DNA of 64,000 nucleotides from CBFDBF01 sp050304615 (GCA_050304615.1 JBNLDW010000003.1:80191-144190); one strand, 5' to 3'; shown: positions 16,886 to 24,995, numbered from the stretch's first letter. Notes: a model not told the origin generated them from the letters alone. Numbers and translations: made by a program.

Positions 16886-17704
16886 GTGCACAAGATTATT
16901 TTTACCCTCGTGCTTACGACAATACTGGCATCCTGCTCAAGTACACTACATAAAAATACTATATCATCTAAAGAAAGAAAGATTTCTATTATCGGTATAT
17001 GGGCAATGCTGCCTCTTCGAAACGGGATTGCCAATGTAGTTGAATTTACAAAGGAAGGCAGAAGCAATTTGCATCCGTTTAACTGCAGGAAAAATACCTC
17101 GGGTGAAGTAGAATCATCCATATACACAATCAGTGATGATGGAATGAATGTGCGTCTTGATTCAGGCGGCGAGATTCAGAACTTAAGTATCATATCGATA
17201 AATAATGACACGATGTTTCTTGAGCAGAAGGCTGGAAACTTCTCGCTAAAATTTGCTTACGTCAGATCAGACCGCGTATCTCCCTTATGCTCTCTCTACA
17301 AGGAATCTAAGGAAGATGCATCTAAACGAACTGCATTTAATAAAACTGACTTTACTCACGACCCATGGGTTCCAGATAACCCAAATATATCTAGATACGC
17401 AGGTAAGTGGGCAGATGAAAATGGCGCAGTTCAAATTGAAGTAATTAAAGATGACAGCGGTAGATATAAAATCTACATGCATAATAATGAAAACTGGAAT
17501 CATTTATATAACAATGTTCACTGGTCTGGGGTAGAGCTACGTTTTCAATCTTTTGCTTATTCCGACAAACATGACCTATTTGATCACCCATTCCATAAAT
17601 CAGGTAGCATGATGATACTTACACCGGTTGATGACGCGAATAAGATTAAGTGGTCTTTTTATAGTGGTGCCAAACGATACGATTATATTTTGATCAGAAA
17701 ATAG
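16886..17704 (+). CDS. Putative lipoprotein of the accessory island
   Basis: A 272-residue protein from a GTG start, with AAGGAG nine bases upstream. The leader MHKIIFTLVLTTILASCSS has a clean lipobox (LASC, Cys17), so it should be lipid-anchored in the envelope. The body appears to hold two beta-rich repeats of roughly 100 residues: one around residues 30-130 and one (KWADENGAVQIEVIKDDSGRYKIYMHN) from about 173. No recognised family. Codon use is A+T-rich like the genes on either side of it. Confidence 0.6.
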   Translation: MHKIIFTLVLTTILASCSSTLHKNTISSKERKISIIGIWAMLPLRNGIANVVEFTKEGRSNLHPFNCRKNTSGEVESSIYTISDDGMNVRLDSGGEIQNLSIISINNDTMFLEQKAGNFSLKFAYVRSDRVSPLCSLYKESKEDASKRTAFNKTDFTHDPWVPDNPNISRYAGKWADENGAVQIEVIKDDSGRYKIYMHNNENWNHLYNNVHWSGVELRFQSFAYSDKHDLFDHPFHKSGSMMILTPVDDANKIKWSFYSGAKRYDYILIRK

Positions 17705-17750
17705 CTATACCAAGTATGCAAGACAAGCATCATGGAAACCCAGAATAACT

Positions 17751-17782
17751 AGGGTCAGATACAAATTAAAGGGCTCTGACCC
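17751..17782. repeat. GGGTCAGA hairpin 2 of the island
   Basis: GGGTCAGA at 17752-17759 and TCTGACCC at 17775-17782, 47 bases after the lipoprotein stop. The preceding bases AATAACTAGGGTCAGA are identical to those at hairpin 1 (from about 16779), so the two share more than the core. Confidence 0.7.
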
Positions 17783-17849
17783 AATTTTCCTGTTTGGTTG
17801 GACTTCTGATGACTTAAACTGTTATGCCATATAGGCAAGGGAGAACATT

Positions 17850-18935
17850 ATGAAGGATAGCAAGCATAAACCAGATTATAATCTTACAGAGCCTGTGAAA
17901 GTCGCAGAAAAGCAGATCTGGAAATTACAACCTCAAAAACCCTTTTGGGATTCTCAACCACGAATTCTTTCCTGCGACATATGCCTACCCGCAGCAGTCC
18001 CACAGGTACAAATTATCGCCAGCAAACGAGTCGTCCAGGTAGGCGAAACTTTCAGCATTAAGGTTATCGGCAGTTCTTCAGTCGGTTTAAAATCAGTCTG
18101 GTGGTTTGGCCGTGAAACGGGGATCGTGGAAATCGACAAGGCCCATTGGCACGATTTGTCTGGTGAGATGTATCACGAAGAGATATGGACAGATATAACT
18201 ATAGATCAACCTGGTGTCTTCACATTTGGAGCGAATAGTCGTGACACTTTGTACGGGGACGAGTTGGGTGTACCCCACCAAGCCTCCGAAGGGGCTGGCA
18301 TCTCTGAGTGTGTTATCGAGGTCAGGAACGACATTTCCTATGATGCGCAGGTAGACATTGTAAAGGCAGGGTACGGAAAGTCCAATGAGTGGGAGGTCTG
18401 GATGAAAAGCGCAGATGTGAGGGCGCGCTACGAGCCAGCATGGCAAAGATCCAGAAGCGTTCCAACAACTCTTAAACTTGCTTTTCGCTACGGTGGTACT
18501 CCGCTTTCCTACAATCCCCCCTGGGAAGATGAGAATCAGCATATGAACGTTTTTGACGAGATGGCCACGTTGGCTTACCCCGGACTGGACTTCGAGTTTC
18601 TTTTCGGTGCCGATCCGGCAACCACCGACATGCTGGTGGAGGTTGGAGGGATTGGGGCCACATCGCATGCAGGTGGCAATTACGCATACCTGTATTACGA
18701 AACCATCTTCGGGCATGAGTTTGGGCACATTCTCAATATCCCTCACCATTACCCAGGGGCGGATACCAGTACAACGATTTTTATGCCACCCGGGGAGGAT
18801 CACTGCGTGATGGCACGAAACTCTAACCAATACTGTTCTGGTTGCAGAGCTGCGATGCATCTCAACCTTGATGCTGACACAAGTGTTGCACTTTCAGCAA
18901 TTACTAGCGACATCTTAAGCCGCTATCCTTACTAA
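17850..18935 (+). CDS. Metzincin-like zinc protease
   Basis: A 361-residue protein with a good ribosome site (AAGGGAG) before the ATG. Zinc motif HEFGHILNIPH at residues 289-299 gives His289, Glu290, His293 and His299. This is the metzincin pattern HExxHxxGxxH with Asn in place of Gly. A candidate Met-turn is CVMAR (Met321). Residues about 50-160 look beta-rich and may be a separate domain. No signal peptide is visible, so either it acts inside the cell or it is exported by a route I cannot see. Third gene of the island. Protease class is an inference from motifs. Confidence 0.65.
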   Translation: MKDSKHKPDYNLTEPVKVAEKQIWKLQPQKPFWDSQPRILSCDICLPAAVPQVQIIASKRVVQVGETFSIKVIGSSSVGLKSVWWFGRETGIVEIDKAHWHDLSGEMYHEEIWTDITIDQPGVFTFGANSRDTLYGDELGVPHQASEGAGISECVIEVRNDISYDAQVDIVKAGYGKSNEWEVWMKSADVRARYEPAWQRSRSVPTTLKLAFRYGGTPLSYNPPWEDENQHMNVFDEMATLAYPGLDFEFLFGADPATTDMLVEVGGIGATSHAGGNYAYLYYETIFGHEFGHILNIPHHYPGADTSTTIFMPPGEDHCVMARNSNQYCSGCRAAMHLNLDADTSVALSAITSDILSRYPY

Positions 18936-18956
18936 CTTGTGGTCAACCGGGGCAGG

Positions 18957-19036
18957 AATAAGTGGGGTCAGATGAAACTTAAGTAAGTTGAATTCATCCA
19001 ATACTCATCATAATGTTTCATCTGACCCCACTTATT
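18957..19036. repeat. GGGTCAGA hairpin 3 of the island
   Basis: A perfect 22-bp inverted repeat (18957-18978 and 19015-19036), beginning AATAAGTGGGGTCAGA, with a 36-base interior. The first sixteen bases equal the first sixteen of the RAYT element ends at 62125 and 62923. It follows the protease gene and abuts the right island repeat. Confidence 0.85.
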
Positions 19037-19038
19037 TG

Positions 19039-19103
19039 GAGTACCGGAACCGATACAGGATTAGGCCCAAAGGACAAGTCGTGGAGTATCTTTTTCTTTC
19101 GCC
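19039..19103. repeat. Right inverted repeat of the accessory island
   Basis: 19039-19073 is the exact reverse complement of 15534-15568 (35 of 35). 19075-19103 is the complement of 15421-15449 with one change. Together with the left copy it encloses three A+T-rich genes. The palindromic relative of the GC-rich repeat follows at about 19116-19137. Confidence 0.85.
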
Positions 19104-19173
19104 CATAGAATCTAGACTCCCCTGCTAGCGGGGGAGGTAGTGTATGGAAGTAACGATAGAGGGCGTAGCCCGC

Positions 19174-20247
19174 TTAGCTTACCCGCTCCTTCAGCGGCTG
19201 CTCCAGCTTGTTACTCATATCGCGTAGCAGCTCTTCGGTATCTTCCCAGCCGATGCAGGCATCGGTCACTGAGACCCCATACTTCAGCTTGTTGAGGTCT
19301 GCGGGGATTGGTTGATTGCCTGCATGCAGACTGCTCTCCAGCATAATACCTATGATAGATTTATTGCCTGCCACTATCTGCTGGGTCACGCTCTCTCCTA
19401 CCTTGAGCTGTAGCTCTGGCTGCTTGCTGGAGTTGCCGTGGCTACAATCGACCATGATATTCTCTGGCAGACCGGCCTTGCGCAGTGCCTCTTCACATTG
19501 GGCAATATGCTCGGCATCGTAGTTTGGTTGCTCTCCACCGCCACGCAATATTACATGGCCGCAGATATTCCCAGTGGTCTTCACTACCGTCACCTGACCC
19601 TGCTGGTTTATACCTAGAAAGTTGTGCGGTTGAGAGACAGAGTGGAGTGCATTGATAGCAACTGCCAGCCCTCCATCGGTGCCATTCTTGAACCCTACCG
19701 GCATGGAGAGGCCGCTGGCCATCTCCCGATGGGTCTGTGATTCGGTGGTACGTGCCCCGATAGCGGCCCAGGCAAACAGATCAGAGAGATACTGTGGGCT
19801 GATTGGATCCAACGCCTCGGTAGCCGCTGGTAACCCAAGTTCGGCCAACCACAACAACAGCTGACGCGCCTTGTGCAGACCCTCTTCAATGCGGAAGGAG
19901 TCATCCATGTAGGGGTCATTGATCAATCCCTTCCAACCAACCGTGGTACGCGGCTTCTCAAAATAGATCCGCATGACTATGTAGAGGCTGTCCGCTAGCT
20001 CTTCCCGTAGCCCCTGCAGCCGTTCAGCGTACTCTCGGGCAGCATCCACATCGTGGATTGAGCATGGCCCGGCAACCACCAGCAGGCGATGATCCTTACC
20101 GCTGAGAATGTTCTTGATGGTCTGGCGTGCCTGCCACACCGTATCTTCGCCCTTTGTAGAGTTTGGAAGATGGCGCTTTAGCTCCGCTGGCGCAATCAGA
20201 ATGCGTTCAGCGGCAACATTGGTATTGTATAGTTCGTGTCTGCTCAT
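19174..20247 (-). CDS. aroG: 3-deoxy-7-phosphoheptulonate synthase, type I
   Basis: First enzyme of the shikimate pathway (PEP plus erythrose 4-phosphate). I place the start at the ATG of MSRHELYNTNVAAERIL (357 residues, family length); the 66 extra residues upstream in frame read through the end of bioD. Motifs VAGPCSIHD, RIYFEKPRTTVGWKG, GARTTESQTHREMASGLSMPVGFKNGTDG and VDCSHGNSSKQ are all present. The protein resembles the AroF/G/H type, usually feedback-inhibited by an aromatic amino acid; which one cannot be read here. Only 41 bases separate it from bioD, so it is probably in the bio operon. Confidence 0.93.
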   Translation of the reverse strand: MSRHELYNTNVAAERILIAPAELKRHLPNSTKGEDTVWQARQTIKNILSGKDHRLLVVAGPCSIHDVDAAREYAERLQGLREELADSLYIVMRIYFEKPRTTVGWKGLINDPYMDDSFRIEEGLHKARQLLLWLAELGLPAATEALDPISPQYLSDLFAWAAIGARTTESQTHREMASGLSMPVGFKNGTDGGLAVAINALHSVSQPHNFLGINQQGQVTVVKTTGNICGHVILRGGGEQPNYDAEHIAQCEEALRKAGLPENIMVDCSHGNSSKQPELQLKVGESVTQQIVAGNKSIIGIMLESSLHAGNQPIPADLNKLKYGVSVTDACIGWEDTEELLRDMSNKLEQPLKERVS

Positions 20248-20288
20248 AACGGTTTCTGGGGAGTGGAAAACCAAGTATTGTACGGCGT

Positions 20289-20960
20289 TTACTGGGGCAG
20301 AGAAAGTCTGGAGGCTATCGCAGCTGTGGTAACCGGCTCTAGGTAGGGGATTGTGCCGATACATGGGGCCTGGATATGCTGCTCCAAGGTGGCAATATTG
20401 CCCGCTATCTCCGCCATATCCGGGACGACCTGATTGGCTACCCAACCTGCCAGTTGCAGCCCGCTAGAGCAGATCGCTGTAGCACTCAACAGGGCATGAT
20501 TGATACACCCAAGGCGTAGCCCAACCACCAAGATCACCGGTAGGCCGAGGGTGGATGCCAGCGCTGCCACATCCCCATCTGGCCCCAAGGGGACGCGCCA
20601 CCCACCTACCCCTTCAACCAGCACCATATCTGCCTGGGAGACCAACTCCTGGTAGCAGGCATCTATCTGCTGGAACCGAATTTCCTCCCCCTGCTGCTGC
20701 GCCGCTAGATGGGGGGCTATGGCTGGGAGATAGGTATAGGGGTTGACCGTGGCATATGGTAGCTGCTGTGAACCAGCCTGCTGAATTCGTAGGGCATCAT
20801 CGTTGCGCAGCCCCTGTGCCGTTTCGACTGCCCCTGAGGCGACCGGCTTCATCCCCAATATGGTTACGCCCTGCGCCTGTAGTAGCCGCATCAGACCGAG
20901 AGTGATCTCGGTCTTACCGCACCCGGTGTCGGTGCCGGTGATGAAGTAGCCTGCTGCCAT
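20289..20960 (-). CDS. bioD: Dethiobiotin synthetase
   Basis: ATP-dependent closure of the ureido ring from 7,8-diaminopelargonate and CO2. The P-loop GTDTGCGKTE is at residues 8-17. KPVASG and VEGVGGWRVPL are family motifs. At 223 residues it is of normal length. It starts four bases after bioC, in the order bioB-F-H-C-D. Confidence 0.95.
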   Translation of the reverse strand: MAAGYFITGTDTGCGKTEITLGLMRLLQAQGVTILGMKPVASGAVETAQGLRNDDALRIQQAGSQQLPYATVNPYTYLPAIAPHLAAQQQGEEIRFQQIDACYQELVSQADMVLVEGVGGWRVPLGPDGDVAALASTLGLPVILVVGLRLGCINHALLSATAICSSGLQLAGWVANQVVPDMAEIAGNIATLEQHIQAPCIGTIPYLEPVTTAAIASRLSLPQ

Positions 20961-20964
20961 AGGG

Positions 20965-21792
20965 TTACCTGATATCGTCCAGTGAGACCGTTACTGAGTT
21001 CTGCTGTGGGGCCCAGGCGTGACCATAGACCACCTCATAGCTGGCTGGCAGCACTCCATCCACTCGAAACTGCTCATAGGCATGCTGCATCGCCGCCATC
21101 CGCCCCTTGCCGGTGAGGCCGCGCTGTCGGTCGACAGTGACATTGTGCGCCCCTAGTACCTTTAGATCACGCATCAACCCTTCGACCCGATCGTAAGTGA
21201 GGGTCATGCGATCTACATCCATGACTGGCTCAGCAAAACCCGCCTGAACCAGCATATCCCCTATATTGTGCATATCGAGAAAGCTGCTGACATGGCTACC
21301 ACCATCTACACTGCCCCACGCCGCCCGCAACTCCAGCAGGGTATCTGGTCCAAAGGTAGTGAACATCAGGAGTCCGCCCGGCCGTAGTATACGGCGGAGC
21401 TCACAGATGGTCTGTTCCAGGTCATTGCTCCACTGCAGGGCCAGGTTGGAGTAGATAAGATCAACCGTACTGTCTGCCAGGGGGGTCTGCTCAAGATCAC
21501 CACAGATACGGCCTAGACCGTCCAGCTGCGGACGCTGCAGCATCGGCAGGGCGAAATCGAGGGCGATCACCTCCGCCTGCTGGTATTGATCGGCCAGGGC
21601 AACTGTAGCAACTCCGGTGCCCGCACCCAGGTCCAGTATCCGTGCCGGCACCATCTTTATCCACTGTAGCCGCTCGAGCATACGCCGTCCGACCTCCTGC
21701 TGCAGCACTGCCACATCATCGTAGCTATCGGCCGCCCTGGAGAAGGCGCGACGCGCCTGACGTTTGTCTATTTTTATACTAGGTTCACTCAT
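20965..21792 (-). CDS. bioC: Malonyl-ACP O-methyltransferase
   Basis: SAM-dependent methyltransferase that masks the carboxyl of malonyl-ACP so that fatty acid synthesis can build pimeloyl-ACP methyl ester. It has the RRAFSRAADSYDDVAVLQQEVGRRM family start and the SAM site ILDLGAGTGVATVAL, with IYSNLALQWSNDL further on. It has 275 residues. The 149 bases between it and bioH are filled by a GC-rich inverted repeat, unlike the other tight junctions of this operon. Confidence 0.94.
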   Translation of the reverse strand: MSEPSIKIDKRQARRAFSRAADSYDDVAVLQQEVGRRMLERLQWIKMVPARILDLGAGTGVATVALADQYQQAEVIALDFALPMLQRPQLDGLGRICGDLEQTPLADSTVDLIYSNLALQWSNDLEQTICELRRILRPGGLLMFTTFGPDTLLELRAAWGSVDGGSHVSSFLDMHNIGDMLVQAGFAEPVMDVDRMTLTYDRVEGLMRDLKVLGAHNVTVDRQRGLTGKGRMAAMQHAYEQFRVDGVLPASYEVVYGHAWAPQQNSVTVSLDDIR

Positions 21793-21810
21793 ATCAATAC
21801 TCTTGAATTA

Positions 21811-21955
21811 CTCCCCTTTGCACTCCCCCTCCTAGCCTCCCCCACCAGTGGGGGAGGGACGGTGGTATCCCATCCACACTAGTGCAAAGGGGGAACGATA
21901 GGACAACCACTGTACTGTCCCCTCCCCACTGGTGGGGAGGGTTAGGGTGGGGAGT
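21811..21955. repeat. Compound GC-rich inverted repeat between bioH and bioC
   Basis: Two palindromic arms (21822-21860 and 21917-21955), each with its own internal palindrome (CCCCCACCAGTGGGGG and CCCCACTGGTGGGG), face each other. A further pair, CTCCCCTTTGCACT (21811-21824) and AGTGCAAAGGGGGA (21881-21894), overlaps them. The right arm contains the 22 bases also found at 15291-15312. The right arm supplies the last codons and the stop of bioH. Confidence 0.85.
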
Positions 21956-22715
21956 CAATAAAACCAGCCACCTGCTCACGGCAATAATCTGGATGGGAGA
22001 GGAATGGGGTATGGGCCGCCCCCTCTACTATCTTGATCACACCATCCGCTAGCAGTCGCTGCAGCTCCTTGCCCAGCACCGCCGGTACCAAAGTGTCACG
22101 CTCACCCAGCAGCCAAAGCGACGGACAGGTAATCAATTGCAGTTGATCGCGCAGATCCACACTCAACAGCAATTGCAATCCGGTCTCCAGGGCAGCTGCG
22201 GATGGAACCGGCCGCTCGGCCAGTTGCTGGCGCAGGCCGCGCAGCAGACTGCGCGCCTCACTATCCCCCTGCAGCTGAAGTGCAAGGAAACGGCCCAGGG
22301 TCTGTTGGTGGTCCCGCTCCAACTCCTGGGCAAACTGCTGCAACACCTCTGCTGCAATGGCGCAATCCCAACCATCTGCACGAATAAATCTTGGCGTACC
22401 GGCAAGCGTCACCAGCCCGGAGAGCCGTTGCGGTGCCACCACTGCCGCCCGCTGTGCCAACATGGAACCGAGGGACCAGCCGATCCATACCGCCTGTTCC
22501 GGGGCCACCGCCAGCACCATCTCCACCCACTCATCCAGCGACGACATTTCGGGGGTGTAGTCGCTCTCACCGTGACCCGGGAGATCAACCAGTGTCACCC
22601 TGTACCCCTGCGCCAGAGAGTCGGCAAACGCGCCCCAGATGGCACTATTCATGCCCCACCCATGCAGTAGCAGCAGTTCCCTTCCCTCTCCACTGGTGGT
22701 GGTATGGAGTCTCAT
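21942..22715 (-). CDS. bioH: Pimeloyl-ACP methyl ester carboxylesterase
   Basis: Alpha/beta hydrolase that ends pimelate synthesis by removing the methyl group added by BioC. The oxyanion region LLHGWGMNSAIW is followed by the nucleophile elbow IGWSLGS, the acid GERDTLV and the histidine GAAHTPF. It has 257 residues. It overlaps bioF by four bases. The final four codons (DSPP) and the TAA come from a dispersed GC-rich repeat, so the original C-terminal end was probably replaced by the insertion; the catalytic residues are unaffected. Confidence 0.93.
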   Translation of the reverse strand: MRLHTTTSGEGRELLLLHGWGMNSAIWGAFADSLAQGYRVTLVDLPGHGESDYTPEMSSLDEWVEMVLAVAPEQAVWIGWSLGSMLAQRAAVVAPQRLSGLVTLAGTPRFIRADGWDCAIAAEVLQQFAQELERDHQQTLGRFLALQLQGDSEARSLLRGLRQQLAERPVPSAAALETGLQLLLSVDLRDQLQLITCPSLWLLGERDTLVPAVLGKELQRLLADGVIKIVEGAAHTPFLSHPDYCREQVAGFIDSPP

Positions 22716-23863
22716 CTCTTGAGCTGCGTCAATGCCTGCAGCAGCCGCTCCAACTGTTCATCGCTATGGCTGCAAGAGAGGGTGATGCGCAGGCGGGCAC
22801 TCCCCTCAGGGACGGTTGGAGGACGAATCGCCGTGGCCAATATCCCCTCATCCTGAAGCTGGCCGCTCCAGGCCAGCGCCTGCTCTGAACTACCGGCCAC
22901 GATCGGCTGAATCGGGGTAGTCGACTCCATCAGTGGCAGGCCCAGTTGTTCCACTCCGGCACGAAAACGCTGGATCAACTCCTGCAGCCGCTCCCGCCGC
23001 CAGGACTCCTCTTGTACCAGCCGGAGAGAGACCCTGGTCGCTGCAGCAACTGCCGGCGGCATGGCCGTTGTATATATGTAGCTGCGAGCCTGCTGGATCA
23101 GGGTCTCGATCAACTCCTCAGAGCCGGCGACGAAGGCACCAAAGGTACCCAGTGCCTTGCCCAGGGTACCCATCAGGATCGGCACCTCATCTACCCCTAA
23201 AGAGAGATGTTCCAGGCTACCCGCCCCATTCTTTCCCAGCACACCAATGCCATGGGCATCATCCACCAGCAGCCATGCCGCCCTCTCTGCACAGATCTCG
23301 ACCAGCTGCGTCAAAGGTGCAATATCTCCATCCATGCTAAAGACACCGTCCACCGCCACCATGGCCTCGCCGCTATCCTGAGACTCCATCTGCTGCGTCA
23401 AGGCCTCCATGTCAGAGTGGGCGAAGCGTTTGAAATTGGCCCGTGACAGTAATCCACCATCAATAAGAGATGCATGGTTGAGGCGGTCTTCATATATGCT
23501 GTCACCCCGTCCCAGCAGGGCCGTAACCACCCCCTGATTAGCCATATATCCGGTGGAAAACAGCAGCGCCCGTGGGCGCCCGGTAAACTCGGCCAACTCC
23601 TCCTCCAGGGCATGATGCACAGAGGTGTGGCCGCTAACCAGATGCGATGCACCGCTACCAACGCCCCAACGCTCTGCCCCCTGCTGTAGTGCCGCGATCA
23701 CCTGCGGATGGTTGGCCAGACCAAGATAGTCGTTACTACAAAAGCCCAGCATCGGTCTGCCATCCACTATGAGCTCGGTGTCCTGAGCAGTGGACACAAC
23801 CATGCGACGGCGATATAGATGTTCGCCCTTGCGCCTATCCAGCTCTGGTCGGAGTGGCTTCAT
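22712..23863 (-). CDS. bioF: 8-amino-7-oxononanoate synthase
   Basis: PLP-dependent condensation of pimeloyl-ACP with L-alanine. The alpha-oxoamine synthase motifs GFCSNDYLGLANHP, GSGASHLVSGH, VDDAHGIGVLG and LMGTLGKALGTFGAFVAG are present, the last holding the PLP lysine. It has 383 residues. It lies 19 bases after bioB and overlaps bioH by four bases. Confidence 0.96.
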   Translation of the reverse strand: MKPLRPELDRRKGEHLYRRRMVVSTAQDTELIVDGRPMLGFCSNDYLGLANHPQVIAALQQGAERWGVGSGASHLVSGHTSVHHALEEELAEFTGRPRALLFSTGYMANQGVVTALLGRGDSIYEDRLNHASLIDGGLLSRANFKRFAHSDMEALTQQMESQDSGEAMVAVDGVFSMDGDIAPLTQLVEICAERAAWLLVDDAHGIGVLGKNGAGSLEHLSLGVDEVPILMGTLGKALGTFGAFVAGSEELIETLIQQARSYIYTTAMPPAVAAATRVSLRLVQEESWRRERLQELIQRFRAGVEQLGLPLMESTTPIQPIVAGSSEQALAWSGQLQDEGILATAIRPPTVPEGSARLRITLSCSHSDEQLERLLQALTQLKR

Positions 23864-23882
23864 AATATAGCTCCGACCGGTA

Positions 23883-24890
23883 TCAGGCCTGGGTGCTATC
23901 TACACTGCTGCCAAGATTAAGGCTCGGATGCTTTTTCCGCTGTTCGAACTGTATCCCCAGACGCTCAAGCAGCTCACGATCTCTATCGGCATCTGGATTG
24001 TCGGTGGTAAGCAGGCGCTCACCATAGAAGATAGAGTTGGCACCGGCCAGAAAACAGAGCGCCTGCATCTGGTCGTTCATCTCGCTACGCCCAGCTGAGA
24101 GCCGCACATTGGATTTTGGCATCATGATACGGGCGACGGCGATCACCCGCACAAACTCGAACGGGTCTAACTCTGCGGCACCATACAGTGGGGTGCCCTC
24201 CACCTGTACCAACATATTTATAGGTACAGAGGTCGGGTGTCTGGGCAGATTGGCCAGCTCCCGCAGCATCGAGGCGCGGTCCCGGCGCGACTCACCCATG
24301 CCCAGGATACCGCCGCTACAGGTATTGATGCCTTGAGCACGCACATGCTCAAGAGTCTTTAAGCGATCCTGGTAGGTACGGGTGGTAACCACCTTACCGT
24401 AAAACTCGGGGGAGGTATCCAGATTGTGGTTGTAGTAGTTGAGTCCAACCTCCCCCAGGCGGGCGGCCTGCTCTGCGGTGAGCATGCCGAGGGTGACGCA
24501 ACTCTCCATGTCGAGTTCATGCACCGCCTCGATCATCTCTATGACCCGCTCCAGATTATTATCGGTGGGATTGCGCCATGCCGCCCCCATGCAAAAACGG
24601 GTGGCACCTTTCTCTTTTGCTGCCTGGGCGGCCTTTACCACATCATCCAGCGGCAGCAGCCTCTCTGGCTCTAGATCGGCCGAGTGCTTGGCGCTCTGTG
24701 AGCAGTAGCCACAATCCTCCGCACAGGAGCCGGTCTTGATGCTGAGCAGAGAACTCACCTGGACGCTATTGGGGTCAAAATTCTCCCGGTGGATGGATTG
24801 GGCCTTGAATATCAGGTCATTGAAGGGCAGATCCAGTAGGTCCTCGATCTCACCTATCTCCCAGTCATGGCGTAGCTTCTGGTCACTCAT
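23883..24890 (-). CDS. bioB: Biotin synthase
   Basis: Radical SAM enzyme inserting sulfur into dethiobiotin. CAEDCGYCSQS gives the CxxxCxxC cluster motif. Further family motifs are FCMGAAWRNP, YYNHNLDTSPEFY, CSGGILGMGES and LSAGRSEM. It has 335 residues. First gene of bioB-F-H-C-D-aroG, transcribed from a promoter overlapping a BirA-like site 74-105 bases upstream of its start codon. Confidence 0.97.
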   Translation of the reverse strand: MSDQKLRHDWEIGEIEDLLDLPFNDLIFKAQSIHRENFDPNSVQVSSLLSIKTGSCAEDCGYCSQSAKHSADLEPERLLPLDDVVKAAQAAKEKGATRFCMGAAWRNPTDNNLERVIEMIEAVHELDMESCVTLGMLTAEQAARLGEVGLNYYNHNLDTSPEFYGKVVTTRTYQDRLKTLEHVRAQGINTCSGGILGMGESRRDRASMLRELANLPRHPTSVPINMLVQVEGTPLYGAAELDPFEFVRVIAVARIMMPKSNVRLSAGRSEMNDQMQALCFLAGANSIFYGERLLTTDNPDADRDRELLERLGIQFEQRKKHPSLNLGSSVDSTQA

Positions 24891-24941
24891 AATATCTGGC
24901 CCTTGGATTCAAATCAGGTGTACACTCCCACCAACCCGCTA

Positions 24942-24969
24942 ATAGTAAGGAAAGCGGCGCGCCTGTCAA
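24942..24969 (-). promoter_or_regulatory. Promoter of the bio operon
   Basis: On the minus strand a perfect -35 TTGACA (24969-24964) is followed after 16 bases by TACTAT (24947-24942). The start of transcription would be near 24935, leaving a leader of about 45 bases before bioB. The -35 is part of the left half of the BirA-like operator. Confidence 0.7.
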
Positions 24970-24995
24970 CCGAGAAGGATCTCTATGGTTTACAA
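24963..24995. promoter_or_regulatory. BirA-type biotin operator
   Basis: CTGTCAACC (24963-24971), 15 bases, then GGTTTACAA (24987-24995). The proteobacterial BirA consensus is TTGTAAACC, 14-16 bases, GGTTTACAA. The right half matches 9 of 9 and the left half 7 of 9. It covers the -35 of the bio promoter and, on the other strand, the start codon of comF (24985-24987). Bound BirA-biotinyl-AMP would be expected to shut off the bio operon. Confidence 0.75.

Noticed and set aside
16782..17793. Integron attC sites after the island genes
   Set aside because: AACTAGG looks like half of an attC core, but a matching GTTRRRY partner with the right spacing is absent and no integrase is in the window. 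The shared core GGGTCAGA fits REP/RAYT-like ends better.
18093..18860. Open frame of 255 codons on the minus strand over the island protease
   Set aside because: Opposite-strand shadow. The zinc motif, ribosome site and full-length frame support the plus-strand gene.
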